Shown here piece by piece: positions 7,067 through 15,215 of a stretch of 16,412 bases of DNA (positions are counted from its first letter, which is position 1; each line of letters starts with the position of its first letter). The notes below the pieces were generated by a model. The model searched no databases, was not told where the DNA came from, and saw only the letters and a program-made list of their open reading frames with translations. The position numbers and the translations under genes are program-made. Source of the DNA: CBFGTA01 sp965651595 (lineage in GTDB: Bacteria > Actinomycetota > Actinomycetes > S36-B12 > UBA10799); NCBI GenBank assembly GCA_965651595.1, contig CBFGTA010000048.1, positions 1 to 16,412 of the forward strand, written 5' to 3'.

Positions 7067-7624
7067 ATGTGGATCGCGATTGTGGTAACCGTGGTCGTGG
7101 TGCTGCTGCTCGTCTTTGTCGTTTGGCAGTTCAACAGTCTCCGGCGCCTAGCAGTCAACGTGGATGAGGGCTATGCCCAGATTGAGGTCCAGTTGACTCG
7201 TCGCTCCGAGCTGATTCCCAACTTGGTTGAGACAGTCAAGGGCTACGCCCAACACGAGCGGTCTGTTTTCGAACAGGTGACCGCGGCCCGTGCGGCCGTA
7301 TCCCAGGCCGAGTCTGTAACCGATACGGCTGCCGCCGACGGGCAGCTGACGCGTGCATTGACGAATCTCTTTGCTGTGGCCGAGAACTACCCCGATTTGA
7401 AGGCGTCAGCCAACTTCTTGCAGCTCCAGGAGGAACTCACCACTACCGAGAACAAGATCGCTTTCGCGCGGCAGTTCTACAACGATTCTGTGCGAGCGCT
7501 CAACACGGCGCTGACGACGATTCCATCGATGTGGTTTGCTGGCCTCGCATCAGTGACACGACGCGACTTCTACGAAGTGCCCGACGCCTCCTACCGGCAG
7601 GCCCCACCGGTGGACTTGGGGTGA
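7067..7624 (+). CDS. lemA: LemA family membrane protein
   Basis: The predicted protein has 185 aa. It starts at ATG 7067, just before an N-terminal transmembrane helix (about residues 2-22, valine/leucine-rich). The rest is a long helical bundle with LemA signatures: NSLRRLAVNVDEGYAQIEVQLTRRSELIPNLVETVKGYAQHE (in order from about 25 to 66), then LFAVAENYPDLKASANF and TENKIAFARQFYND. The length is normal for the family. LemA proteins are membrane-anchored with a soluble helical domain. Their biochemical role is not settled, but they often neighbour M48 proteases or TPM-domain proteins and are linked to membrane protein quality control. The next gene, an htpX homologue, starts 7 nt after this stop, and a third gene overlaps that one, so the three form an operon. 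Translation is probably leaderless. Confidence 0.92.
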   Translation: MWIAIVVTVVVVLLLVFVVWQFNSLRRLAVNVDEGYAQIEVQLTRRSELIPNLVETVKGYAQHERSVFEQVTAARAAVSQAESVTDTAAADGQLTRALTNLFAVAENYPDLKASANFLQLQEELTTTENKIAFARQFYNDSVRALNTALTTIPSMWFAGLASVTRRDFYEVPDASYRQAPPVDLG

Positions 7625-7631
7625 CGCGTTC

Positions 7632-8540
7632 ATGAGTGTTTCTTTTCGGGCTCAACAAACCAAGAATCGGCGCCGGACGTTCTTGCTGCTCACTTCGATG
7701 TTCGTGTTTGTCGTTGTTGCGGTGTGGGCCCTGGCGTACCTGACCGGGTATTCCTCCGCCTGGATCGTTCCGGTGGCGGTGGGCATTGCGCTGGCTGGGG
7801 TCTGGGGCTCGTATTGGTCGAGTGACAAGCTCGTGTTGGCGATGACGGGCGCCAAGGTGATTGATCAGACGACGGCCCCGCAACTGTTCAATGTGGTGGA
7901 CGAGGTGCGGATTGCGGCTGGCCTGCCGATGCCGAAGGTGGCGATCGTCGACGATCCCGCCCCGAACGCTTTTGCGACCGGCCGCAATCCCGACCATGCT
8001 GTGATTGCCTTTACGACGGGCATTCTGGAAGTGATGGACAGGGAACAGCTACAAGGCGTGGCCGCCCACGAAATGGCCCATGTGGGCAATCGTGACACTT
8101 TGGTCATGGCCGTGGCAGCCACGACAGCTGGTCTCATCGCGATTGTGGCCGACATCGGCGTGCGCATGACGTTCTTCACTCGCAGGTCCAACAACTCCAA
8201 CCCCGTGTTACTCATCGTCGGCCTGGTCGTGCTGCTGCTCGCACCCGTGGCAGCCATGCTCTTGCGGTCAGCGGTGTCGCGTCGTCGCGAGTCGCTCGCT
8301 GACGCCACTGCCGTCAACTTCACCCGCAACCCGACCGGTCTGCGGCGGGCACTGGAAGAACTAGATCGGGACGACACAGTGGTGTCGGCGAAGTCGAACG
8401 CGGTGGCGCACGTGTGGATTGAGTCGCCCCTGGATTCGAGAATGCGGGGACTGTTCAACACCCACCCGCCCATGGCTGAACGAATTGCCACTCTGCGGGC
8501 AATGGAACAGGGCGGTCCGCCGCCGACGGGGAAGCCGTGA
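7632..8540 (+). CDS. htpX: HtpX-like M48 membrane zinc metalloprotease
   Basis: The predicted protein has 302 aa. ATG 7632 lies 7 nt after the lemA stop, with a GGGGTGA sequence overlapping that stop as a likely ribosome site. Two hydrophobic segments (about 17-38 and 43-61) precede the protease domain. The zinc motif HEMAH gives ligands H146 and H150 with catalytic E147. The third ligand is probably E220 in RRRESLADA. The PNAFATG motif (111-117), typical of M48B, lies before the active site. Two more hydrophobic segments (about 158-177 and 191-212) separate the zinc motifs, as in HtpX. The active site should face the cytoplasm, where HtpX cleaves damaged or misfolded membrane proteins. The C-terminus, with FNTHPPMAERIATLRAM, is typical of the family. 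It is translationally coupled to the next gene (TGATG overlap). Confidence 0.92.
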   Translation: MSVSFRAQQTKNRRRTFLLLTSMFVFVVVAVWALAYLTGYSSAWIVPVAVGIALAGVWGSYWSSDKLVLAMTGAKVIDQTTAPQLFNVVDEVRIAAGLPMPKVAIVDDPAPNAFATGRNPDHAVIAFTTGILEVMDREQLQGVAAHEMAHVGNRDTLVMAVAATTAGLIAIVADIGVRMTFFTRRSNNSNPVLLIVGLVVLLLAPVAAMLLRSAVSRRRESLADATAVNFTRNPTGLRRALEELDRDDTVVSAKSNAVAHVWIESPLDSRMRGLFNTHPPMAERIATLRAMEQGGPPPTGKP

Positions 8541-9226
8541 TGGCGACACCCACCGCTGGGAAACGCCGAACGGTGGCGACCACTCGCGTGTGGCTGGCCG
8601 CACTCTTGGGCCTGGCGTGCTGGTTGGCTGCAGGTATCGGAATGCTGAACTCCCTAGGCAGTGCTGCCACCTGGAATGCCCCAGGTTCGACGACAGTGAC
8701 TGTGTCCGATGGGACGTGGGGAATCTTCGAGTTGGTGCCCGATAGTCAGGTGCAATCGGTGTGGCCCGGAGACTTCGGGGCGTATCGGACGATTGATTGG
8801 GAATCGGTCGAAGTTCGGGATGGGTCCGGCGCGCGAGTCGCAGTGGAATGCGGGTACTGCACTCAAGCCCCCATGGCTACCCCGGTCGACTTCGCCCTCT
8901 ACAACCTCATCGCCACATTCGAGGCCGCCCAAGTCGGTCCGTTCTTGGTGTCGGTGAACTCCGGTGACGGCGCCCAAGTGGCTGTCGCTAATCCGCAGCA
9001 GTCAATGACTGCCACTATGTCGTGGGCACTTCCGGTCGGACTGTTCGGCATGATCCTGCTGGTGTTTGCAGTGACCGGAGCCGTGCGCAATCGACGATCT
9101 CGGGGTGACTCGAGCGGGCCCAGTGTCGACGCGGCACCGGCTGGCTGGTATCCGAACCCGTACCTACCGGGGACCGACTCGCAGATGTGGTGGGACGGTA
9201 AACAATGGACGAGTCACTGGCGTTGA
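8540..9226 (+). CDS. two-TM protein with extracytoplasmic domain and C-terminal DUF2510
   Basis: The predicted protein has 228 aa. ATG 8540 overlaps the htpX stop (TGATG), and a GGGGAAG sequence 5 nt upstream can act as ribosome site; this points to coupled translation with htpX. The protein begins with a basic segment and a TM helix (about 17-36). A domain of about 125 residues should then lie outside the membrane; it contains a CxxC pair (C104, C107 in ECGYC) and is rich in beta-like strands. A second TM helix spans about 162-182, followed by basic residues. The cytoplasmic tail ends in a DUF2510 module (199-225: AGWYPNP ... WWDGKQWT), a short Trp-rich domain common at the ends of actinobacterial membrane proteins. 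I do not recognise the outer domain. Operon position suggests a partner, sensor or substrate adaptor for LemA/HtpX. Its 3' end overlaps the convergent SDR gene by 13 bp. Confidence 0.82.
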   Translation: MATPTAGKRRTVATTRVWLAALLGLACWLAAGIGMLNSLGSAATWNAPGSTTVTVSDGTWGIFELVPDSQVQSVWPGDFGAYRTIDWESVEVRDGSGARVAVECGYCTQAPMATPVDFALYNLIATFEAAQVGPFLVSVNSGDGAQVAVANPQQSMTATMSWALPVGLFGMILLVFAVTGAVRNRRSRGDSSGPSVDAAPAGWYPNPYLPGTDSQMWWDGKQWTSHWR

Positions 9227-10023
9227 TCGTGGCTCGCTGGCGATCCTTCACGATCGACGCGGCCGGCGACGATTGCTGCAATCTTCCGGCTGATGAACGC
9301 AGGTGACGACGACGACAGGGCCGTGCTCGCGCGGTTCATGATGCCGGGAACGCAAATATGGCGGCCCTTCTGCCAGTCGCGCACAGTTGCCCCGACCACC
9401 TGGTCCGGTCTCATCCACAGTTGCCCAGGCAAGGCTTGGGTGGACACATGGGCGCGTTCGTGGAACTCGGTGCGCGTAAACCCGGGCAAGACGGCCATGA
9501 CGTGAACGCCAGTTCCCGACAGTTCCTCAACCAGTGCGTGGGTAAGGTTCGTGACGTAGGCCTTGGTGGCCGCGTACACGGCCGAATACGGCATGGGCTG
9601 GGCTCCGGCGGTGGACGACACGTTGATGATCGTCCCGGTCGCGGCCGGTACCATCTGCCCGAGTGCCGCGTGAGTAAGGCGGGTGAGGGCGTAGACGTTG
9701 AGATCGATCTGTCCGCATTCAGCGTCGATGTCGTTGTCGGCGAAGCGCCCGTAGCTTCCGTACCCGGCATTGTTGATCAGAACGTCGATCGGGTCGTCAT
9801 GGCTCGCGACTCGCAGCGCCACCTGCTCGAGGTCGTCTCGATCAGTCAGGTCGGCAGCGAGCACCTCCGCGTGAATCCCGTACTGATGCGTCAGGGCTGC
9901 GGCAGTGTCGGCTAGTCGTTGTTGCTGGCGAGCGACTAGGACGAGGTCGCTGCCTTGGGCGGCGAGTTGACGGGCGAATTCCGCCCCGATACCACTCGAT
10001 GCTCCGGTAACTAGTGCTCGCAT
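9214..10023 (-). CDS. short-chain dehydrogenase/reductase (classical SDR)
   Basis: The predicted protein has 269 aa. ATG 10023 has GAGAGGAA upstream and opens directly into the first Rossmann strand (MRALVTGASSGIG); an earlier in-frame start would only add a few residues. NAD(P)-binding motif TGASSGIG is at 6-13, and NNAG at 84-87. The catalytic triad is Ser137 (NVSS), Tyr150 and Lys154 (YAATK). VARQQQR after strand 2 suggests NADP(H) preference, which is an inference. The DltE/YdfG-like subgroup fits the PGFTRTEF motif; the substrate is unknown. It lies 66 bp downstream of the amine oxidase on the same strand and is probably co-transcribed with it, where it might reduce an aldehyde product. 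The last codons overlap the 3' end of the DUF2510 gene on the other strand. Confidence 0.88.
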   Translation of the reverse strand: MRALVTGASSGIGAEFARQLAAQGSDLVLVARQQQRLADTAAALTHQYGIHAEVLAADLTDRDDLEQVALRVASHDDPIDVLINNAGYGSYGRFADNDIDAECGQIDLNVYALTRLTHAALGQMVPAATGTIINVSSTAGAQPMPYSAVYAATKAYVTNLTHALVEELSGTGVHVMAVLPGFTRTEFHERAHVSTQALPGQLWMRPDQVVGATVRDWQKGRHICVPGIMNRASTALSSSSPAFISRKIAAIVAGRVDREGSPASHDQRQ

Positions 10024-10089
10024 TGTCGTTCCTCTCGGCAAGATCAGTAGTCAGAGGGATTAGCGGTTATCACTGTCACTCTAGATTCT

Positions 10090-11478
10090 TCAGGTGTTGT
10101 CGGTGGCGATTTCGTCGACTACGCGTTCGGCAGATTCGACAGCGCCCTCCATGAAGCCGCAGAACTCGCGCGCGGACTCGGTGCCCGCCCAGTGCACCCG
10201 ACCCCAAGGCGCTCGTAGTGAGGGGCCGAAGTGACGAAGCACGCCCGGAGGGAAGTTTCCGGTCGGGCAGCCGCGGGTCCACTCTTCTGCCTGCCAGTCT
10301 TGCTCCCGGTGCTCAACGAACTGCATAGCGCGGGGACCGAAACAACGACCGACTGCCTCTGAGATGGCGTGGCGTCGGTCAGCAACAGACAGTCGCGCCA
10401 TGGTGCGCGCTTGGTTCCCCACGGAGAACGCCAGGAGGGCGGCAACCGAGCCGTCCGAGCTGCAGTTGTCGAATATGACCGACACAGGGCCGGTGGTCAG
10501 GACCGCCTCACCGGAGAGCCCTTCATGGCGCCAGAACGGCTCGGAGTAGATGAAGATGTGCTTGGTTGTGGCACCCATCGGCATGCGTTGAGACACGATT
10601 GCCCGGTCGCTCGGCAGCGCGGAACCCCAGTCGATTCGATCAGCGACTGCTGGGGGAGCGGCGAAGACTACCCGTCGGGCTCTGATGGTGTGGTGGTCGC
10701 TGAACACGGTGACGCCGTCTGCGTCTTGCCGGATCCTTCGAACCGGTGTGGACAGGCGCACGGCGTCGCCGAGTTCAGCGGCGAGCCGGTTCGGGAGGGT
10801 CTGGGCGCCCGTGGCGAACCGCGTCTCTTGAGCGCACCCGACGACCCCGACGAGTTCGTCGACGGTGTGCGATTGGTGAATGTAGTACAGAGCCCAAAGG
10901 GCTGAGATTTCATCCGTCTCTGCCCCGAACACCACTCGCAGACCGGCATCGAGTATGGCGCGTCCAACCTTGGAACGCATGACTTCGGCCCGCCAGGTGG
11001 CCAGTGTTTGGGAGTCGAGTTCGTCGGCTCGGGCGGTGGCTGCGGGGTCGATCACGTCAATGGTCGTCGCTGCGCGATTCGCCGTCTTGGCTGCCCGCTG
11101 CAGGCTCAGCAGCGTGAGGGGGTTGAGTCGGGGAATGTCACCGGAATACCGCGACAGTTTGCCATCGGCTTCCAGAACGCTCTTGCCGCTCGCGTAAGTC
11201 GGGAACGTCTCGATTCCAAGTTCGGCAACTAGTGCGTGCATACGCCGTTGAGCAGGGCCAATCCACTGCCCGCCAAGGTCGAACGTAGCCCCGCCCACGT
11301 TCTCGCTGAGCAATCGCCCGCCCACGCGATCACGGGCCTCCACAACAGTCGTGCTCATGCCCCGATCACGTAGCAGTCGCGCGGTCATGAGGCCAGCGAG
11401 CCCCGCTCCCACCACGACGACGTCAACTGAGTGGGGCTCGGCACCGTCACCATGAGGTGTGACACTTGGGGCAGTCAT
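10090..11478 (-). CDS. flavin monoamine oxidase with predicted covalent FAD
   Basis: The predicted protein has 462 aa; ATG 11478 is preceded by AGGAG at short spacing. It oxidises an amine to an imine/aldehyde with release of H2O2 and ammonia. The FAD-binding motif is VVVGAGLAGL (21-30), followed by EARDRVGGR (47-55) and DLGGQWIG (67-74). Near the C-terminus, WTRGCPTGNFPPG (400-412) aligns with the MAO-A/B segment whose cysteine carries 8-alpha-S-cysteinyl FAD, so C404 should be the covalent attachment site. K306 (GATTKHIFIY) matches the lysine near flavin N5. The C-terminal AGTESA ... GFMEGAVESAERV is the usual FAD-binding end. Of the two aromatic-cage tyrosines of human MAO-B (398 and 435), the first aligns with Pro405 and the second with Phe442. 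There is no signal peptide or C-terminal anchor, so it is probably cytoplasmic. Substrate unknown: putrescine, tyramine or another primary amine. It lies between pirin and SDR genes on the same strand. Confidence 0.9.
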   Translation of the reverse strand: MTAPSVTPHGDGAEPHSVDVVVVGAGLAGLMTARLLRDRGMSTTVVEARDRVGGRLLSENVGGATFDLGGQWIGPAQRRMHALVAELGIETFPTYASGKSVLEADGKLSRYSGDIPRLNPLTLLSLQRAAKTANRAATTIDVIDPAATARADELDSQTLATWRAEVMRSKVGRAILDAGLRVVFGAETDEISALWALYYIHQSHTVDELVGVVGCAQETRFATGAQTLPNRLAAELGDAVRLSTPVRRIRQDADGVTVFSDHHTIRARRVVFAAPPAVADRIDWGSALPSDRAIVSQRMPMGATTKHIFIYSEPFWRHEGLSGEAVLTTGPVSVIFDNCSSDGSVAALLAFSVGNQARTMARLSVADRRHAISEAVGRCFGPRAMQFVEHREQDWQAEEWTRGCPTGNFPPGVLRHFGPSLRAPWGRVHWAGTESAREFCGFMEGAVESAERVVDEIATDNT

Positions 11479-11552
11479 GTCTCCTAGTCTGCCTCATGGT
11501 CGTACAACGGGTGACCTGGCAGTAGGGAGGTCCGCACGCAGAGTGGGATGCC

Positions 11553-12524
11553 TCAGGTGTGAGGGATGTGTTCGCCCCCAGCCAGAGGTTGACCGAGACG
11601 CCCGGCCTGGTAGTCCTCGAAAGCCTGGATGACTTCCTCGCGGGTGTTCATGACGAACGGGCCGTAGGCGGCGATCGGTTCCCTGATCGGCAGGCCCCCC
11701 ATCACGAACACGTCGAGGGCGCGATGGCGACTGTCCGGCATTGTTGCGTTGGCGCGGATGTCGATGGAGTCGCCCGGCCCAAACGTGGCGAGCTGGGCTG
11801 ATCTAATCTCTCGCCGGTTAGGTCCAAGGGTTCCCGAGCCATTCAAGACGTAGACGAGGGCATTGAAGTCGCGCCGCCACGGAATGTGTACTTCGGCTCC
11901 GGGCGTGACCGTCGCGTGCACCAACGTGATCGGAGTGTGAGTCGAACCGGGTCCCGCGTGGCCGTCGACCTCGCCTGCGATCACTCGCAGCAGGGCCCCA
12001 CCGTCGGCACTGGCCACCAGGCCCACCTCACCCGAGTTGATGTCCTGGTAACGCGGCGGCGCGAACTTGAGGGTGCGTGGCAGATTGACCCACAGTTGCA
12101 GCCCGTGGAACAGGCCGCCAGACATGACCAGGTGCTCCGGCGGGGTTTCGATGTGCAGAATGCCGGACCCGGCGGTCATCCACTGGGTGTCGCCGTTCGT
12201 GATGAGCCCCCCGCCTCCATGGGAGTCCGAGTGCGCCATCTCGCCGTCGATCATGTAGGTAACCGTTTCGAACCCGCGGTGGGGATGCCACGGAGTCCCT
12301 TTCGGTTCGCCCGGGGCGTACTCGACCTCGCCCATCTGGTCGAGGTGGATGAACGGGTCGAGGTCACGTAGGTCGGCTCCAGCGAAAGCGCGATATACCG
12401 GGAACCCCTCGCCCTCGTACCCCTGGGGTGCGGTGGTGATGCTCTTGACCGGTCGAGAACCCGGCCCGGTGATCGCCGGAAGTCGCGGCAAGGTCAACGG
12501 ATTGTCGACAGTAACGGCGGGCAT
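11553..12524 (-). CDS. pirin family protein
   Basis: The predicted protein has 323 aa. ATG 12524 has GAGAGGTG upstream at 5 nt; the frame stays open to 12980, but that region overlaps the divergent permease gene and is rejected. Pirins are two-domain cupins that bind one metal (Fe in the known structures). The N-terminal cupin contains HPHRGFETVTY (80-90) and HIETP (124-128); H80, H82, H124 and E126 match the metal ligands of human pirin. The C-terminal pirin domain includes YVLNGSGTLG and a GLPIREPIAAYGPFVMNTREEV stretch. Some bacterial pirins act as quercetin 2,3-dioxygenases; others bind pyruvate dehydrogenase or respond to redox state. Nothing here decides between these. It is the first gene of the minus-strand run pirin-MAO-SDR, with 74 bp before MAO. 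It is divergent from the ABC permease across 150 bp. Confidence 0.92.
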   Translation of the reverse strand: MPAVTVDNPLTLPRLPAITGPGSRPVKSITTAPQGYEGEGFPVYRAFAGADLRDLDPFIHLDQMGEVEYAPGEPKGTPWHPHRGFETVTYMIDGEMAHSDSHGGGGLITNGDTQWMTAGSGILHIETPPEHLVMSGGLFHGLQLWVNLPRTLKFAPPRYQDINSGEVGLVASADGGALLRVIAGEVDGHAGPGSTHTPITLVHATVTPGAEVHIPWRRDFNALVYVLNGSGTLGPNRREIRSAQLATFGPGDSIDIRANATMPDSRHRALDVFVMGGLPIREPIAAYGPFVMNTREEVIQAFEDYQAGRLGQPLAGGEHIPHT

Positions 12525-12611
12525 GATTGCACCTCTCGTGAGAATCAGTGGCCAGCAGTCGCGCTGGCTTGTTCTTGATGTGTCATATAACCACAAGTGC
12601 TCGGGAGTCAT

Positions 12612-12640
12612 TCCCTGCGCCAGGTCGGCCCCCGCAGGGA
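12612..12640 (+). promoter_or_regulatory. perfect 8-bp hairpin in the leader of the ABC permease gene
   Basis: TCCCTGCG (12612-12619) and CGCAGGGA (12633-12640) are exact reverse complements around a 13-nt GC-rich loop, 34 nt upstream of the permease ATG. Upstream GGGA at 12603-12606 could pair alternatively with TCCC, which would break the main stem. An AT-rich stretch at 12587-12595 (catataacc) is a plausible promoter zone for either divergent gene. The role is unknown: operator, leader structure or chance. Confidence 0.35.
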
Positions 12641-12674
12641 CTGCCCTAGACTCCAACCCAGAGGAGGAGAGTCC

Positions 12675-15215
12675 ATGTGGCGACTTGTCGCGGGCAGTTT
12701 GTTGCGCCGCAAGCGGCGTTTCGTGTCCGTGGTCGTGTCGGTCGTGATGGCGGTCGCCTTCCTCAGTGGCACGCTCGTGATAACCGACACCATGCGAGCA
12801 AGTTTCGACGAGATATTCACCGAAGCGAACCAGTCGATCGCAGTCGTGGTCCGTCCGAGCATGGAAGCCAACCCGGGGGCGCGCGGATCCGGGTCGTCTG
12901 TGCCTCAATCGCTGCTTCGTGAGATCCGGGCGACCGAGGGAGTCGCGCAGGCACTGCCTGTGATCGAAGGGATCGGACAACTCGTCACCCGGCAGGGTGA
13001 ACTCATCGGTGGAACGGGACCGCCGACCCTGGCGAGTAGTTGGTTAGGCGAATCGCCTATGAACCCCTACCATCTCACATTCGGTCGGGCCCCCCAGAAG
13101 GACGGCGAACTCGTCATCTCCGAATCGGCGGCCACTTCTGCGAACATTGCGGTCGGCGATGACGTCGGACTGCTCACGCCGACCCCTCGTCGTTTCACCG
13201 TCACCGGACTCGTCCGCTTCGGTGAAACGGGGAACATGCTCGGTGCCAGCTATGCGGGCCTGTCGTTCCAGCAAGCCCAGACCATCTACCAATCTCCCGG
13301 CCGGGTGAGCCGGATCATCGTCAGCGCGCAGGCCGGTGTTGAGTCTGCTGCCCTGCGCGATGCGATCAGTGAGAAGTTGCCCAACTCAGTGCAGGCCGTG
13401 ACCGGTCAGGAAGTCACCAACGATCAAAAACTGCAGATCGAACAGGGTTTCCTATCACTGTTCTCGACTTTCCTGCTGGTGTTCGCCGGGATCGCGATTG
13501 TGGTGGCTGCATTCAGCGTCCACAACACCTATGCAGTCGTCTTCGCCCAACGCTCTCGCGAGATTGCGCTGCTGCGCGCACTTGGCGCAGTTCGCGGGCA
13601 AGTGGTGCGCAATCTCTTGGGCGAATCGTCCGTCGTCGGTTTGGCGGCCGCGGTGGTCGGGGCAATTGCCGGGATCGGTTTGGCCACCGTGATCATCGAG
13701 TTCCTCAAATCTCAGGGAGCCCCCCTGCCGGTGACCGGTCTGACCGTAAGCGCCCAGTCCCTGCTCGTGGCGATCCTGGTCGGAACCGTCGTGACCGTCG
13801 TGGCGAGCGCGCTGCCTGCCGTACGGGCATCACGAGTGGCTCCGCTCGACGCATTGCGGGCCACGGAAGCAGAACCAGCCATTCTGCCCCTGCGGCGGCT
13901 CGTCACCGGAATAGTCATCACCCTGGCTGCCGCTGGAATCGTCGGAGTCAGCATGGTCGCGGACGTCGAGTATCCCTTGGCGTGGCTTGGCGTAGGTGGC
14001 CTCGGAGTGCTGGTCGGAGTGGTGGCGTGGTCGCCGTTCCTCATGCGGGGGTTCGGTCGCCTGGCCGACAGTGGACTACGCGGTTCGCGGGCCATCGCTA
14101 CAGTCCTGGGTGCTCGCTCACTCGTTCGGAATGCGCGCAAGTCGGCGAGCACCGCCGCTGCGCTGACCATCGCGGTGGCCGTCGTCACCCTATTCACAGT
14201 CTTCGCCGCCTCGATCAAACTCTCGATTGCTTCGGCTGTGGAGGCGTCAATCCGTGCGGACCTGGTGGTGTCGAGTCAGAACTACTCCGGCGCCGGACTG
14301 CCCTATGAACTGAACGAGTCGTTGAGCCAAGTCGACGGGGTTGCCAGCGTTGCTGCCATCGGTTCCACCGCCGTACGGTCCGGCGAAGACCGGATTCGGG
14401 TGACCGTAACCGACCCGAAAGCGCTCGATCAGGCAGTTGCGATCGACACCCAAGGTCTGCCCCTATCCGAACTCGGGCCTGCCCAGATCGCTGTCGACGA
14501 CACTGTGATGGCTGAGCAGGGTTGGTCTCGAGGCGACACCGTCGACCTGCTGGTTCCCGGCGCTGGCACATTCACCGCGACCATCGCCACCACCTATCCG
14601 GAACAACAAGTGGTTGCTGAAGCCGTGGTTCCGATCGTTGACTACCCCGGTCGCGTGGACCGGCTCAACTATCCCGTGATGCTCGTCAACGTGGATCCGG
14701 GGGCCTCGGTCGAGCAGGTGCAGGCAAACGTGGCTGCTGACCTACGGCAGTTGCCGGGCGCTCAGGTCCAAACCACCGCCGAGTTTGTGGATTTCTCGGC
14801 CGATCAAGTTGACCAACTCCTCACTCTCGTTTACGTGCTCCTGGTGCTGGCCGTCTTGATCGCCGTGTTCGGGATCGGGAATACCTTGTCATTGGCGATT
14901 TTCGAACGCACTCGTGAACTCGGGATGCTGCGGGCCATCGGTCTATCTCGAGCGCAGACGGCTCGCATGATTCGCGCAGAGTCTGTGATCGTGGCGTTGG
15001 TCGGAACAGTGCTCGGCGTAGTTGTCGGGACAGGTTTGTCGTGGGCTGTTATGACCGTCCTCGGTCGGACCGAGGATTTCGCTGAGTTCGCTCTACCGTT
15101 CACGTCCTTGCTCGTGATCGTAGTGGCCGGATGTGTGGCAGGAATCCTCGCCGCAGTGCGACCAGCTCGCCGCGCCGCCCGGCTCGACGTGTTGGCTGCA
15201 ATCCGCCACGACTAG
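12675..15215 (+). CDS. MacB/FtsX-type ABC transporter permease
   Basis: The predicted protein has 846 aa. ATG 12675 follows a strong GAGGAGGAGA (12661-12670) and begins WRLVAGSLLRRKRRF, the usual short helix before TM1 (about 17-37). A periplasmic-type MacB core domain spans about 40-255, followed by a first FtsX core: three TM helices around 260-385 with the signature RSREIALLRALGA (293-305). A central TM pair lies near 408-455. A second soluble domain follows TM ~497-515 and covers about 520-710. A second FtsX core (about 715-830) has RTRELGMLRAIGL (745-757). The end LDVLAAIRHD is typical. Such duplicated permeases act with a LolD/MacB-type ATPase to move lipids, lipoproteins or peptides, or to transmit force to wall hydrolases. 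No ATPase gene adjoins it: the neighbours are pirin (divergent) and a convergent hydrolase. Substrate unknown. Confidence 0.9.
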   Translation: MWRLVAGSLLRRKRRFVSVVVSVVMAVAFLSGTLVITDTMRASFDEIFTEANQSIAVVVRPSMEANPGARGSGSSVPQSLLREIRATEGVAQALPVIEGIGQLVTRQGELIGGTGPPTLASSWLGESPMNPYHLTFGRAPQKDGELVISESAATSANIAVGDDVGLLTPTPRRFTVTGLVRFGETGNMLGASYAGLSFQQAQTIYQSPGRVSRIIVSAQAGVESAALRDAISEKLPNSVQAVTGQEVTNDQKLQIEQGFLSLFSTFLLVFAGIAIVVAAFSVHNTYAVVFAQRSREIALLRALGAVRGQVVRNLLGESSVVGLAAAVVGAIAGIGLATVIIEFLKSQGAPLPVTGLTVSAQSLLVAILVGTVVTVVASALPAVRASRVAPLDALRATEAEPAILPLRRLVTGIVITLAAAGIVGVSMVADVEYPLAWLGVGGLGVLVGVVAWSPFLMRGFGRLADSGLRGSRAIATVLGARSLVRNARKSASTAAALTIAVAVVTLFTVFAASIKLSIASAVEASIRADLVVSSQNYSGAGLPYELNESLSQVDGVASVAAIGSTAVRSGEDRIRVTVTDPKALDQAVAIDTQGLPLSELGPAQIAVDDTVMAEQGWSRGDTVDLLVPGAGTFTATIATTYPEQQVVAEAVVPIVDYPGRVDRLNYPVMLVNVDPGASVEQVQANVAADLRQLPGAQVQTTAEFVDFSADQVDQLLTLVYVLLVLAVLIAVFGIGNTLSLAIFERTRELGMLRAIGLSRAQTARMIRAESVIVALVGTVLGVVVGTGLSWAVMTVLGRTEDFAEFALPFTSLLVIVVAGCVAGILAAVRPARRAARLDVLAAIRHD

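Noticed and set aside
12525..12980. Longer N-terminus for pirin reaching into the permease gene
   Set aside because: It lies antisense to well-conserved permease coding sequence; ATG 12524 has a clear ribosome site and begins at the usual pirin N-terminus.
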